A stretch of DNA of 64,000 nt, taken from positions 10,023,001-10,087,000 of the forward strand of contig NC_135556.1 of NCBI RefSeq assembly GCF_964340395.1, read 5' to 3'. The translations under genes were made by a program, and so were the position numbers. Positions 11,457-22,140 of the stretch are shown piece by piece; position 1 is the stretch's first letter; every line of letters begins with the position of its first letter. The DNA comes from Glandiceps talaboti. Lineage: Eukaryota; Hemichordata; Enteropneusta; Spengelidae. The notes beneath the pieces were generated by a model. That model made no database searches. It saw nothing but the letters and a program-made list of their open reading frames with translations, and had not been told where the DNA came from.

Positions 11457-11483
11457 TGGATGTGAACAACACCAGTGAATAGT
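11457..11483 (+). other. Short upstream ORF MDVNNTSE-stop, unit 3
   Basis: An ATG in 'ggcggcatggatgtgaacaa' opens an 8-codon frame ending in TAG, equivalent to those in units 1 and 2. Confidence 0.4.
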
Positions 11484-11998
11484 ACAAAAACATTTCCCAA
11501 CTATGTCTAGCCGTTGCGATTTGTCATGTCTTCGCGCATCATCACTAACTTCGACAGCAACAAGTGATTTCAACTGCAGCAGCGTTAGGAAATACAACTC
11601 AAGGATGGTATAAACTTCACAACCTAAAGTCACACGTTTTCAGAATCTGATACATAATTGCCTGCATATACAAAATATAATTGTATCCAATTACTGACAC
11701 TGGACCTTGCAGCCTATCTTGCGTCGTGTCATCGTCTGGAAATGAAAAACTGATGATGACTAATAGTGGCGTAAGTGAAGACCCGAACTGTATCATTTCC
11801 AAGGGTATCTAGTTTACTGGTAGTAACTTGGATTTTGCAATATCTAAGGACGAATTGTTACTGTTACATATTACCTACGTTTTTATAGTTTTTCTAGCGT
11901 AATTCATTTACTAAGTTTTATGCCCATCCATTGGCCAATTACATACCTTCCCATACGTTCAACGCAGCAGGTTGAAGGGAGATATAGTATCTTTGAAA

Positions 11999-12949
11999 AT
12001 GTTCGGTAACTTAACTAACAAAACGAATGGTGATATCACAGGGATTCCTCTTGTATGGAGTGTGCTAGTATGTTTGATATGTATTATCATTATTCTTGGT
12101 AGTTTACTGGTTATTGTAACATTTCAAAAAACTACAGAACTAAGAAATAGATTGGCAAATTACTTCATATTCAATCTCTCTGTTACCGACTTCTGTTTTG
12201 GATTGCTTAACTTAATACATTTGTTATTTCTACTCTATGGTATTGATGTGTATGATAACTTGCAATGTCGAATCGTTGTTGTACTAAACTTTATATTAAT
12301 GTATACCTCAATGCTTTCTATCTTACTGGTTAGTGTAGACCGGTATATCTTTGTTACTTGGCCCTTGCATTATCCGTTGTATGTCACAAAATCACGTGTT
12401 ATCTGTGCCATCTTCATGGCTTGGATTACCCCTTTTCTTATAATTGTTGTGTTTCCATATGTAAGTGGATTATTTGTACCTTTGATAGACAATCATTGTT
12501 TTGTTACACCACCCCACTACAACTATCTGTTAACTTTTGTCATTATTCTTATTCTTGTAGTACTTATATTTATAAACTGTAGAATATTCCTCATAGTTCG
12601 TAAACAGATTCAACAAATACGTGTACAAACAAGAAGTGTAAACAGTGGTGGGTCTGAAGATGGTCAGCATTCTAATCATACAGACATGAGTAAGGTAGAA
12701 TTCAAAGCACTTGTTAACTCTACAGTGTTAGCATTGACGTTTCTTATCATGTGGATACCGTATTCAGTGGTGCTAGTATTGTTATATAATGGCATCGAAT
12801 ATCAAATTTCTTATCTAGGATTGGCCAGTGTTGCTTTGGTTTATAGCAATTCCGCTATCAATCCATTTTTATATGCCATGAACCGGGATTTCCGCATGGT
12901 ATACAAAAAAGTTTTAGTTTGTACTTTTGTAGCAACAAACGGTAACTGA
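11999..12949 (+). CDS. Intronless class A GPCR, array copy 3
   Basis: 316-residue receptor. The ATG at 11999 begins MFGNLTNKTNGD as in copy 1. The N-terminus is three residues shorter than in copies 1 and 2 before TM1. TM1 has GS instead of GN (Asn1.50 lost, as in copy 1). C-RIVVVL-N puts Asn at 3.32, and DRY, MWIPYS and NPFLY are intact. ECL2 reads NHCFVTPPHY. Helix 8 is DFRMVYKK and the tail VCTFVATNGN matches copy 2. AATAAA lies at 12976-12981. An acceptor-like TTTTTCTAG ends at 11897, about 100 bp upstream, in the same position as in units 1 and 2. Confidence 0.93.
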   Translation: MFGNLTNKTNGDITGIPLVWSVLVCLICIIIILGSLLVIVTFQKTTELRNRLANYFIFNLSVTDFCFGLLNLIHLLFLLYGIDVYDNLQCRIVVVLNFILMYTSMLSILLVSVDRYIFVTWPLHYPLYVTKSRVICAIFMAWITPFLIIVVFPYVSGLFVPLIDNHCFVTPPHYNYLLTFVIILILVVLIFINCRIFLIVRKQIQQIRVQTRSVNSGGSEDGQHSNHTDMSKVEFKALVNSTVLALTFLIMWIPYSVVLVLLYNGIEYQISYLGLASVALVYSNSAINPFLYAMNRDFRMVYKKVLVCTFVATNGN

Positions 12950-12975
12950 AAATATCGTAAAAAGTATTCGGAAGG

Positions 12976-12981
12976 AATAAA
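12976..12981 (+). terminator. Polyadenylation signal, array copy 3
   Basis: AATAAA 27 bp after the stop, conserved with copies 1 and 2. Confidence 0.5.
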
Positions 12982-13167
12982 TTTGAACAGAAATTGTAAA
13001 CTAAACAAAAGAATAGTAATCCTAAAGGAAGAATAAACAGAATGTTATTGTAAGCTTAAAAATGAAGCAATTCTCGGTACCTAAAATAGCAATTTTACAA
13101 AATTACCTCATGCTAGATGTTCAAAGTAGAACTAGACGGTCGAATTATTCTCAAACATTCCTATATA

Positions 13168-13607
13168 GTGTACACATGTTGACTGACAATAAGGGCGGTA
13201 GCGTATGTTTGTTCCCGAGGGACTAGCCAATCACACCAGAGCAGTCTCGTTCCATCCCCGTGATTACTGCATTTGTTTTTTAGAGTTTTTCTCAGAGACG
13301 ATGTTGGCCAGCTCTTCTTTCGAAATTTTGACGAATCGAGCAAAAAATTCATTGCTTTGGCCGCTGCTTGCGGTCGTAGTTGCAGCCGAGCCAGACATGT
13401 CTACAAAATTTGTTGTTCTTTGAAAATGTCGTGTGTATTCCCGCGCATAGATGACGTCATCATGAGGCACTAATCGATGTAACTAGTCCCTAGGGACTAG
13501 CTCCGTCGATTAGTGCCTGGTACGTCATTTATCCGGGAACAGCATGAGAATGGTCCTTAACATGTGATATCGCATTGACCAATCATGACCGCGAGGTGAG
13601 TACGCAG
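13168..13607. mobile_element. Insertion of about 440 bp in unit 3
   Basis: Units 1 and 2 read straight through 'cctatagta.tg.ata.cgcatgga'. In unit 3 that site is split by GC-richer sequence beginning near 'tgtacacatgttgac' and ending near 'gagtacgcagtgtg'. Flanking TATA on both sides could be the target duplication, but the terminal repeats are weak. It contains a long palindrome (13434-13551). Confidence 0.6.
13434..13551. repeat. Imperfect palindrome with about 55-bp arms
   Basis: The left arm runs from 'tattcccgcgcatagatga' through 'ggcactaatcga' to 'actagtccc'. The right arm returns the inverted sequence, ending 'atccgggaacag'. The centre is the perfect CTAGTCCCTAGGGACTAG at 13483-13500. 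It could form a hairpin or cruciform. Confidence 0.8.
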
Positions 13608-15394
13608 TGTGTTATAATAATGCATAGCGCATGGAGCATGTGGAGCGGAGGTTATGGCATCGACCAAGCAATCGAATAGTCATTATTTTTTATGACAAGT
13701 CTAGGTGGTAGAATTCTATTGCAGGCACCGAGAATTCATTCACCACGAAAATCGAATGCCAAAATGATGACATTTTAATGAACTAATTATTCAATAATTT
13801 TTCACAATATCTCTACATAAGTGATAAGTGTTCCATATATCTCTATATCCTTAGAGTGGAAGGTTAGCTGCATAAGTGCACCAATTCGTTGATTAAATAT
13901 CAATTTGTGAAATTCTACAACCCATAACTCACAGGTATACTATTGTAATCACATTGTGTCAGTCAGTCAACGATATTTTTTTCTTTCTAATAAAGGATGA
14001 ACTGTTCTTATATTGTTCTGAATTGTTCAATATTCATACAATGTATAATAAAAGTTCGATATTATCAAAAATATGTTTCTATTTCAGTATTGCTATATTT
14101 GAGTAGTTTGGTTTTCATATCTGCTTTTCACTTTTCGTTGTCACTATCACATCAATGGCTTGTTGACGTATATGCTGCGTAGACAATGACTGATGACTTT
14201 AGTCGTATCAGTAGAATATTTAGAGCTGACTCTGCAAGTGGCAGTTCACTCCTCGCCATTGACGTTTGATCTTGAGTGCCCATGTCTTTGTGCAAGCATT
14301 GGACCACGACTTTGTTCCAGCCAACCCAGTTATATAATGTAGGAAGATGGAGATTGCTATTATGTAAATAAAATATGTATTCACTTTCAGAGACTGCAAT
14401 ATAGTTTGCATGATCTTTTGAGATTTGAGTATAAAGGGCTGTCATGTGTTATAGGTATGTATGAGGGAAAATAGTATGTGTTTTGAATACAGCGTATGGA
14501 AAAGGTGTTATATATGAAAACAAACAATGTTATGACATGTCTAAAAAGCATAATCATATCCCTAACATATTACTACATAGTTTATAAAGTAACAAAATGC
14601 GTAAAACTGGTGTTTTTAATGTCTTGCTTCACAACTCTGTAACTTATCAATATGATAGCGAAAATAAATTCGATACTGGGCGACTTACGGCATTATGTCT
14701 CTGGGCACAAGACTTTTTTCCCATTGTGTTAAACAACAGATTTGTGAACACATTCATTGTCAAATAACAAAAGTATTAAATATCAAACAAACTCCTGACA
14801 TTGGGGAGGAGACATATAAATCAGAGATAAAAGTGAAAGTAGTACATTTACCAGTCAATCAACTGTCAAATAAATGTTCTAAATCTATACATTCAAACAT
14901 GTCATTATTCGTGTTTTCCTAAAACTAATTAAAAGAATATTTGCATGTCGTACTGCCACATCTAATCTTCAAATAGATCAAATATCTGATGTATCACCAA
15001 ATAAAGCAACCGGTAACTATAGAGATATTTGACTAGCTGATATGTAGGGATGGAATTAAATATTTACTTTGATTACTAAAACTGCCGGGCTCAAAACATA
15101 CCCTAAACTACTCGCGAATTAGCTTGGTCCTCAAGGCACCGTCACTCTTTGACGAGGTAAGCCATCATAAAAGGGGGATGTATAATTAATTCATATTCCT
15201 GCATGGTAAAAATAGAACAATATAGTCACCCGAAAATCGATATATACACGTGTTATATTTGCACACTAAAGTCATAACGCCATGGCTTAAACGCAAAAAA
15301 GACTCACTGTTGCACATATAATCTCGGTGTTTCTGAGGTAAAGCCTATAAAGATGTTCTCCATATGTTAGGTTATACTTCAGATGAACATATTT

Positions 15395-15396
<2 letters not shown>

Positions 15397-15467
<71 letters not shown>

Positions 15468-15470
15468 CTA
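15397..15470. repeat. (ATC)n microsatellite, unit 4
   Basis: Long, nearly pure ATC tract, syntenic with units 1-3. Confidence 0.95.
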
Positions 15471-15558
15471 TAGATTTATTTCAGACGGATGAAGATCACT
15501 CTGTTGGTCAAGTAAAGGGAGGAATTGTCATTTAAAGGTTGGCGTGGCAGAAAATGGG

Positions 15559-16964
15559 TACTAAAATCAAAGTAAGTTCATTATTTTCCAAATTTCCTTT
15601 TACATGACGAATAACAGTAACGTTACGTGTGATAAAGAAGAACAGTTGTTGTCCTTTGCTTTCCGAAGTCCACACTGAGCTTGTCACCCAGATCAAAAAT
15701 TTAGTAAGCAAGTCTTCAATTACCCTCAATATGCTAATAGTTGGTAGAGGTAGCATAAGTTGGGTCTGATTACCAGAACCAGATGTGTCCAAAAAACGTG
15801 TACTATATATACGGACAGGTACTTTGCTAGAAATGTTGTACACCACAAGCTACGCCATCTCACATTCTGAGTATTGGAAATTACCAATATTTAAATAACA
15901 TACATAAGTGTCTGTGTCCACTTTTTTACAGTCACCAAGCCACTGCAGTTACATGTCCTAAATCGGAAAAACCAACAGCTTACATAAATTTTATAACAGG
16001 TAGGACACGCTTTTGACTATTGTTGTAAGCAAGGCTATCAACTTTTGGCCTACCATGCACTATTTGTAATGTTTATGCACATCATATTGTGGTGATTACA
16101 TATACCATTGCCCTGCCATCCCCGATCTACTTCTTTCCCATATCTGAAATCGTGATCTCATATTCATAACTGGTAATATATGTTAAAAATTAACTTTAAA
16201 CAATAAATTTTATGTACAACACTTAATTTTTCTTCTTCATGTTTCAACTTTAAATGAGTGTACTGCAAATCTGATGCATTCTCAGACATCATGATTGAAT
16301 CTCCTTTAGGTATAGTGCAATACACGACCAACTTTCACTGTACATTATTTTTCTACATTGTCACCAATATTTTGCAAACAATATCATATCAACCAAAATT
16401 TGTTTTTAACTGAAAAAGTTGTTCTCAAATCTGATAAAGCCATTTATTATCTTTGAAAGAGTGAGTTTCCATTACTATATGTAATTACACAGATAGGTCG
16501 TTGTGCCCTAAAGGTTCAATGACCAAAATCACTCAAATAAACATACATACATACTCACACACACACACACACACACACATACACACACACGTACGTACGT
16601 ACATACATACATACATACATACATACATACATACATACATACATACATTTAAAATGATGCACACATACACAATTTAGTTTGATTAGAAATTGGTTGGATG
16701 TCAAATTCTTACAATTTTCATATAATTGTTTCAACTTTTATTGAAATAAACAAAGACTAACACTTTTTTCTTTTCTTTTCTTTTTTGGTATGTCATGGAT
16801 TCGCCTTGCAACTGAAGATATCCAAGTGGAGAGGAAGACAACTGCAACAGACATTCCTGCATTCATTATTACCCTTACAAACCAACACTTACATCCTTGC
16901 TGATACAACAGACATTCAAACACACTACAGTCATCAACTTTACCAACAAACACGTCCATCAGCC
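15559..16964. other. Unit-4-specific sequence replacing the conserved 5' block
   Basis: There is no homology to the equivalent part of units 1-3. No convincing gene is seen; a 104-codon minus-strand frame (15532-15846) is not recognisable. It contains an (AC)n/(ATAC)n microsatellite (16556-16650) and a pyrimidine-rich run at 16763-16786. Confidence 0.5.
16556..16650. repeat. (AC)n/(GTAC)n/(ATAC)n microsatellite
   Basis: AC dinucleotides, then GTAC, then a long ATAC tract. Confidence 0.95.
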
Positions 16965-17018
16965 AACTACATACCTTCCCATACGTTCAAAGCTGGTTGA
17001 AGGGAAATATCTTTGAAA

Positions 17019-17963
17019 ATGTTTGGTAACTTAACTAACAAAACGGGTGGTAATATCATAGTGATTCCTACGTCAATACTTGTGTGGATTGGGGTAGCAT
17101 ATCTAATCTGTACAATCATTATTCTAGGTAATTTACTTGTAATTGTAACATTTAAAAAATCTACAGAACTAAGAAATAGATTGGCAAATTATTTCATTCT
17201 TAATCTTTCTGTTACCGACTTCTGTTTTGGATTGCTTAATTTAATGAATTTTTCACTTCTAATCAATGAAAATGGTTTTTATGGTAACTTGCAATGTCGA
17301 ATCGTTACTGTACTAAACTTTATATTTATGTATACTTCAATGCTTTCTATCTTACTGGTTAGTGTAGACCGATATATCTTTATCACGTGGCCCTTGCATT
17401 ATCCGTTGTATGTCACAAAACCACGTGTTATATGTGCCATTATCATGTCTTGGATTATCCCTTTTCTCATAATTGTTGTTATTCCACATGTAAGTGGATT
17501 ATTTGTACATTTGAATGACCATCTTTGTATTTTTACACCACCCTACTACAGCTTTCTGTTAACCTCTATTGTTATTCTTATTCTTGTAGCACTGATTTTT
17601 ATAAACTGTCGAATATTCCTCATAGTTCGTAAACAGATTCAACAAATACGTGTACAAACAAAAAGTGTAAATATTGGTGGGTCTGAAGATGGTCATCATT
17701 CTAGTCATCCAGACATGATTAGAGTAGAATTCAAAGCACTTGTTAACTCTGCAGTCTTAGCATTGACGTTTCTCATTATGTGGACACCTTATTCATTGCT
17801 TTTATTATTGTCATTTCATGATATTCAACATCAGAATTCTTATCTACAATTTGTTAGTGCTGGTTTGGTTTACAGCAATTCCGCCATCAATCCATTTTTG
17901 TATGCCATGAACCGGGATTTCCGCATGGCATATAAGTCTTGGTTTGAACTTTGTACCCAATAA
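17019..17963 (+). CDS. Intronless class A GPCR, array copy 4
   Basis: 314-residue receptor; ATG at 17019 in the MFGNLTNKT context. GN (Asn1.50) is present. C-RIVTVL-N gives Asn3.32, and DRY, MWTPYS and NPFLY are intact. ECL1 is divergent (INENGFYGNLQ) and ECL2 reads HLCIFTPPYY. The tail is unlike its paralogues: after DFRMAYK it reads SWFELCTQ-stop instead of KVLVCTFVATNGN. The DNA downstream can still be aligned to the other copies in a shifted frame, so a small indel probably replaced the last dozen residues. The receptor core is intact and probably functional. Its proximal upstream DNA differs from the other copies, so expression may differ. Confidence 0.92.
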   Translation: MFGNLTNKTGGNIIVIPTSILVWIGVAYLICTIIILGNLLVIVTFKKSTELRNRLANYFILNLSVTDFCFGLLNLMNFSLLINENGFYGNLQCRIVTVLNFIFMYTSMLSILLVSVDRYIFITWPLHYPLYVTKPRVICAIIMSWIIPFLIIVVIPHVSGLFVHLNDHLCIFTPPYYSFLLTSIVILILVALIFINCRIFLIVRKQIQQIRVQTKSVNIGGSEDGHHSSHPDMIRVEFKALVNSAVLALTFLIMWTPYSLLLLLSFHDIQHQNSYLQFVSAGLVYSNSAINPFLYAMNRDFRMAYKSWFELCTQ

Positions 17964-19965
17964 CCGACAGTAACCGCAAATACTGTATTAATTAATGTAG
18001 TTGGAATGAATATGTGGACTGAAATTGTAAAGAATATAAATGACATACTTAATACTAGATAATGAAGAAACATAAAGTTGTAACCTTGAGAGACGAGTAC
18101 ATGAAATGAATATTATTACATTTTAATGAACTATTGAATAATTTCATGATTATTTCATATATCTTTATATTTGTATGCTATGTTACTTATTATATCTACC
18201 ACATCGGATTATAGCCATGCAAGTCGGCAATTGATTAATGACTACATTTGAAAGGAAAATATCACCTTTGACGTTATGTCATGGTATACTAAAAACATTT
18301 ACGTCTTTATCTTATGGATATCTTTTTACCATCTAACAAAGAAAACCCTTTATATTGTGTTGAACTGTTCTGTGTTGTTAAAATGTATAATAAAAGTATA
18401 GTATTATCCAAATATGTCTCTGTTGTATTTCAGTAGTTTGGCTGTCATGTGTGCTGTTCTTTGGTTGTCACAATTACGTGTTCATTAGTGGATTAATGAT
18501 GTATATGGCGAGTAGATAAGACTGTCCATTTCCTGACTAACGTCTATAATGATCGAGTGGTTAGAGCTGAGTGCAAGTTACCAGTTCACTTCTTGCCGCA
18601 GGTGTATGCTCTTGAATGACCAAGTCATTGGGCAAGAAATTAACTATGATTTTGCCCCCCAGTGAACCCAACTGCATAATCGTAGACCTGCTATGGATAG
18701 AGGTTGCTGTGAGTGAACGCTTTTATCTTATGATAAAGGTTCTAATGGACTGTGTGTTCTCAAGGGAGTTAAAAAGCAGATCCAGGGTCCGGGAGTAATA
18801 TTTGTAAAGCGTTTTGAGCAAAGTGTATGGAAAATGCACTGTATATAAAACTAACATTATTGTTATCATAGAATTACGACATGTGCGTAAATCATAATCG
18901 TTTCCAATGACACAGTAGTACATAGTTTATAAGGATACATAAATTTGATCCATAATGTCTTATTTTTGTCAATTCTGTAACGTATCAATAATATGACAGT
19001 TAAATTACTTGCTATTATAAAATCGTCAATGTTATCAATCAATTAAACACAATGAACGAACCGCAAAATTAGGTCACCGGACACAAATAATTCATTCTTG
19101 GTGTATTAAATATCAATAAGAACATGTTCATTATGGAATAACAATATTAAATATCAAAGTGATGTCAGACCTCGGGGAAGATACATAGAAATCCGTGAGA
19201 AAAGAGAAAGTAGTACATTTACGAATCAATCAATCAACTGTCCAATTATCACATTGCATCTATACGTTCAAATATGTCATGATTCGTGTGTTCTGTAAAG
19301 ACAATTACTTAAAAAGCCTGTTTCCATGCCAATCTTCCACGTTTACTCTAATCTTCAAACAGATCAGATGTTTAGCGTTTCATCAAATTAAAGTGATCAG
19401 TAACGTTAACTATGATACCTGACTTGCATGAACTTAGGGAATTAGGCCTTCCCATGGAGTACTGAGGTTGCCCGACAAAACACATATCCTGACCTACTGG
19501 AGAAGTTTGTGTTGTTCAAGAAATACTATCATTCTTGGACGAGAGGTAAGCCATATATTACATCATGACTGCATGGTATACGTGGAACGATACAGTCACT
19601 CCACTGTCAACATATGCACGGCTTACATTTGCACAGAGAAGACATAAACTCCGTGTGTAAACACGAAAAATCACTATTGTACCAAAATCCTCAGAACATT
19701 ATCAAAAGGATTGTCCGAGGTAAAAACCATCTGAAGCTGGAATGGATGTTTACAGAAATATTTTTTATCTACAGGTGAAAATCATGCAGCTGCTCAGGTC
19801 AAAGACAAGCTTCGTATCCGAAGTTTACTGACTGGGGATAATTCTTGCAACAAGATATTTTTCAAAGACGGTTGAGAACAAAAGAAGCACAAACTATAAA
19901 CAATATCTGACACAAGAATTATTCATGACAAATCGCGAACTATAGGCTACAAATATGATAAGGAT

Positions 19966-20103
19966 ATGAACACCACCAATAATGTAAACACATTTCCTAC
20001 CGATTTTCCATGGAATTTTAGCCCTTTCATTACCAACTCGCTATTGTTGCCACTCGTTATGTCTTCGATCAATACCACAAATATCATCAACAGCAGAAGA
20101 TAG
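19966..20103 (+). other. 45-codon upstream ORF, unit 5
   Basis: ATG (MNTTNNVNTFP...) to TAG at 20101-20103, about 450 bp before the receptor ATG. It aligns with the MDxNNTS mini-ORF region of units 1-3 but stays open far longer. It holds several NxS/T sites (NTT, NFS, NTT), like an extracellular receptor N-terminus. It could be a relic of an ancestral N-terminal coding segment, an alternative first coding exon, or chance. Confidence 0.35.
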
Positions 20104-20554
20104 CATATTACTCAAGGATAAACTTTACACTCTAGCCAAGTCCCTCGCATTACCAATCTGGCACTTTAATCAAGTCACCATAACAGTCTGCATTACAAAT
20201 AGAGAACTGTGTCCAATTACTGACATTGAAGCCAAGAACCGTATGTTTCATTGCATCAAGTACAACGTTGTCATGGAAATTCACTGTTGATGACGGAGAG
20301 TTTTACACATGACATGACCCAAACTTAATCATTGGAATTGCCTATGTGCTGACAGCAACTTGACTTTATATGATCATATCATGGGACGAACTGTTACTCT
20401 CTTAGCACACTGAAAAAAACTAAAATTATTTTTGAACTGTTTTAAATATAGTTTGTTCTATTTTGGATTGAACTGTTAGTGCATACAAATCATTCTTACA
20501 GATAACAGTATGTTTCAGACGCGTTGAAAAGGTACAACGTCTACAAACTTGAAA

Positions 20555-21511
20555 ATGTTAATGAACTTAACTAATAATACTGGAGGCCATATTATAAACT
20601 TAGGGATTCCCACAGCAGTACTTGTTTGGACGGTGTTAGTGTATCCATTATGTGTAATTGTTATGTGTGGTAATTTGCTAGTAATCGTAACATTTACAAA
20701 GTGTAAAAACCTAAGAAATAGAATGGCAAACTATTTAATACTTAATCTTTCTGTTACCGACTTCTGTTTTGGATTTGTTACTACTGTGTCTTATCCATTT
20801 GTTCTCTTTGGGATTTTCGGTGTGCATCCAGGTTTGTTATGTCGAATCGTTCTTGTATTTCTGTACACTTCAATGCTTTCTGTCCTGCTGGTTAGCTTAG
20901 ACCGATATATCTTTATTACTTGGCCCTTGCATTATCCGTTGTATGTCACAAAGTCACGTGTTGCATGTGCCATCTTTATATCTTGGATTATCCCTTGTCT
21001 TGTTGTAGTTGTTATTCCGTATATTGGCGGACTATTGCTAAACCAGGTTGACAATTTCTGTACATTTACACCACCACACTATGGCCATCTTTTGACTTCT
21101 TTCGTAATTCTTATTCTTGTAGCACTTATCTTTATAAACTGTAGAATATTCCTTATTGTTCGTAAACAGATTCAACAAATACGTGTACAAACCAGAAGTG
21201 TAAACATTGGTGGATTTGAAGATGGTCATCATTCTAATCATCAAGACATGAGTAGGGTAGAATTCAAAGCACTTGTTAACTCTACAGTGTTAGCATTGAC
21301 GTTTCTTATTATGTGGACGCCGTATTCAGTGGTGACATCATTGTCATTTCAGGGCATTCAGTATTCCAGTTCGTCTATCTCATTTGTTACCTCTGGTTTA
21401 CTTTATTGCAATTCTGCTATCAATCCATTTTTGTATGCCATGAACAGGGATTTCCTCGTAGCATATAAGAAAGTATTAGCTTGCACTTCCTGTACAAGGA
21501 ATAGTAACTGA
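20555..21511 (+). CDS. Intronless class A GPCR, array copy 5 (TM3 four-residue deletion)
   Basis: 318-residue receptor, the most diverged intact member of the array. ATG at 20555 (MLMNLTNNTGG); a second in-frame ATG follows two codons later. GN (1.50), D in TM2, DRY, MWTPYS and NPFLY are present, and helix 8 is DFLVAYKK. The span from Cys3.25 (LLCRIV) to the Asp of DRY is 20 residues rather than 24. Twelve bases are missing against copies 1-4, removing about one helical turn including position 3.32. Despite divergence elsewhere, TM5-ICL3-TM6 is almost identical to copies 1-4 at the DNA level, suggesting gene conversion or strong constraint. ECL2 has FCTFTPPHY. Confidence 0.9.
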   Translation: MLMNLTNNTGGHIINLGIPTAVLVWTVLVYPLCVIVMCGNLLVIVTFTKCKNLRNRMANYLILNLSVTDFCFGFVTTVSYPFVLFGIFGVHPGLLCRIVLVFLYTSMLSVLLVSLDRYIFITWPLHYPLYVTKSRVACAIFISWIIPCLVVVVIPYIGGLLLNQVDNFCTFTPPHYGHLLTSFVILILVALIFINCRIFLIVRKQIQQIRVQTRSVNIGGFEDGHHSNHQDMSRVEFKALVNSTVLALTFLIMWTPYSVVTSLSFQGIQYSSSSISFVTSGLLYCNSAINPFLYAMNRDFLVAYKKVLACTSCTRNSN

Positions 21512-21940
21512 GAACACTTTGAAAAGTAGTTGGAAGGTATACATTTGAACAAAAATTGTAAATATAAATATAAAATGTTCTGCTATGAAGAAATAACCTA
21601 CAATTAACGAAAGCCTTAAATTGTAAATCACTTCGTCATGGAGTAGAGTGACAAATTGAATACACTTGAATGATAATGACTATTTTTCTTTACGTGAACA
21701 AAAAATGCCACCACTAACAAATTAAATATCATAGGTGTATACGTACTACTTATAGAACGTTTGTGTTTGATGGTATTTTAATTATATTTAAATGTATTAA
21801 CATTACGTAAAGGTTAACAGGTGGTCGTCTCAATTAGCATAGGGGACCTGTATATAAGGATGCCTCAACGTCAGAGACTCTCGTTGCCATTCTGAATTTT
21901 GCTCCTCGTGTGTCATTTTGTGAAATTGCGGTTTTCGAAA

Positions 21941-22063
21941 ATGGAGTTCGATGGTGATAAGCGAAAACCTCCTCAATGCAAGACTTGCAAGAGACCAGTC
22001 AAAGGACATGATGGTCCAACTGGAGAAGCCTCCAAGTTTGGAGTAGATATTGTATTGGTGTAA
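21941..22063 (+). pseudogene. 5' gag fragment with Cys/His motif (frame-broken)
   Basis: From ATG 21941 the 40-codon frame holds CKTCKRPVKGHDGPTG, a CxxC-x6-H arrangement typical of the gag N-terminus of these elements. It stops at TAA 22061. The longer gag frame continues in another frame from about here, so a frameshift at about 22040-22063 separates them. Confidence 0.5.
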
Positions 22064-22140
22064 AACAGGAAAACGGTATAAACGAAGGAGCGGTTGGTGG
22101 AGAGACGATTGAGAACAACGATACTGATAGAGATGTATTG

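Larger units (their letters stand above)
10386..14559 (+). repeat. Tandem GPCR duplication unit 3, with insertion about 13.17-13.61 kb
   Basis: Same block order as units 1 and 2. Length is 4,174 bp, or about 3.73 kb after removing the 3' insertion. The (ATC)n tract is at 11207-11265 and the splice-donor-like GAGGTAAGCC at about 10989-10998. Confidence 0.85.
14560..18903 (+). repeat. Tandem GPCR duplication unit 4, with substituted proximal 5' region
   Basis: It matches the other units up to about 15558 ('gaaaatgggta') and again from about 16965 ('gccaactacataccttccc'). Between these points the roughly 1.4 kb is unrelated to the other units and replaces their block with the MDxNNTS uORF. The donor-like GAGGTAAGCC is at about 15153-15163. 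Confidence 0.75.

Noticed and set aside
13161-13473. Overlapping 60-70-codon frames on both strands
   Set aside because: They lie in the insertion with the palindrome, have no recognisable domain and mirror each other.
15532-15846. 104-codon minus-strand frame in unit 4
   Set aside because: No recognised family; it spans the breakpoint between conserved and unit-4-specific sequence, so chance or a transposon relic is likelier.
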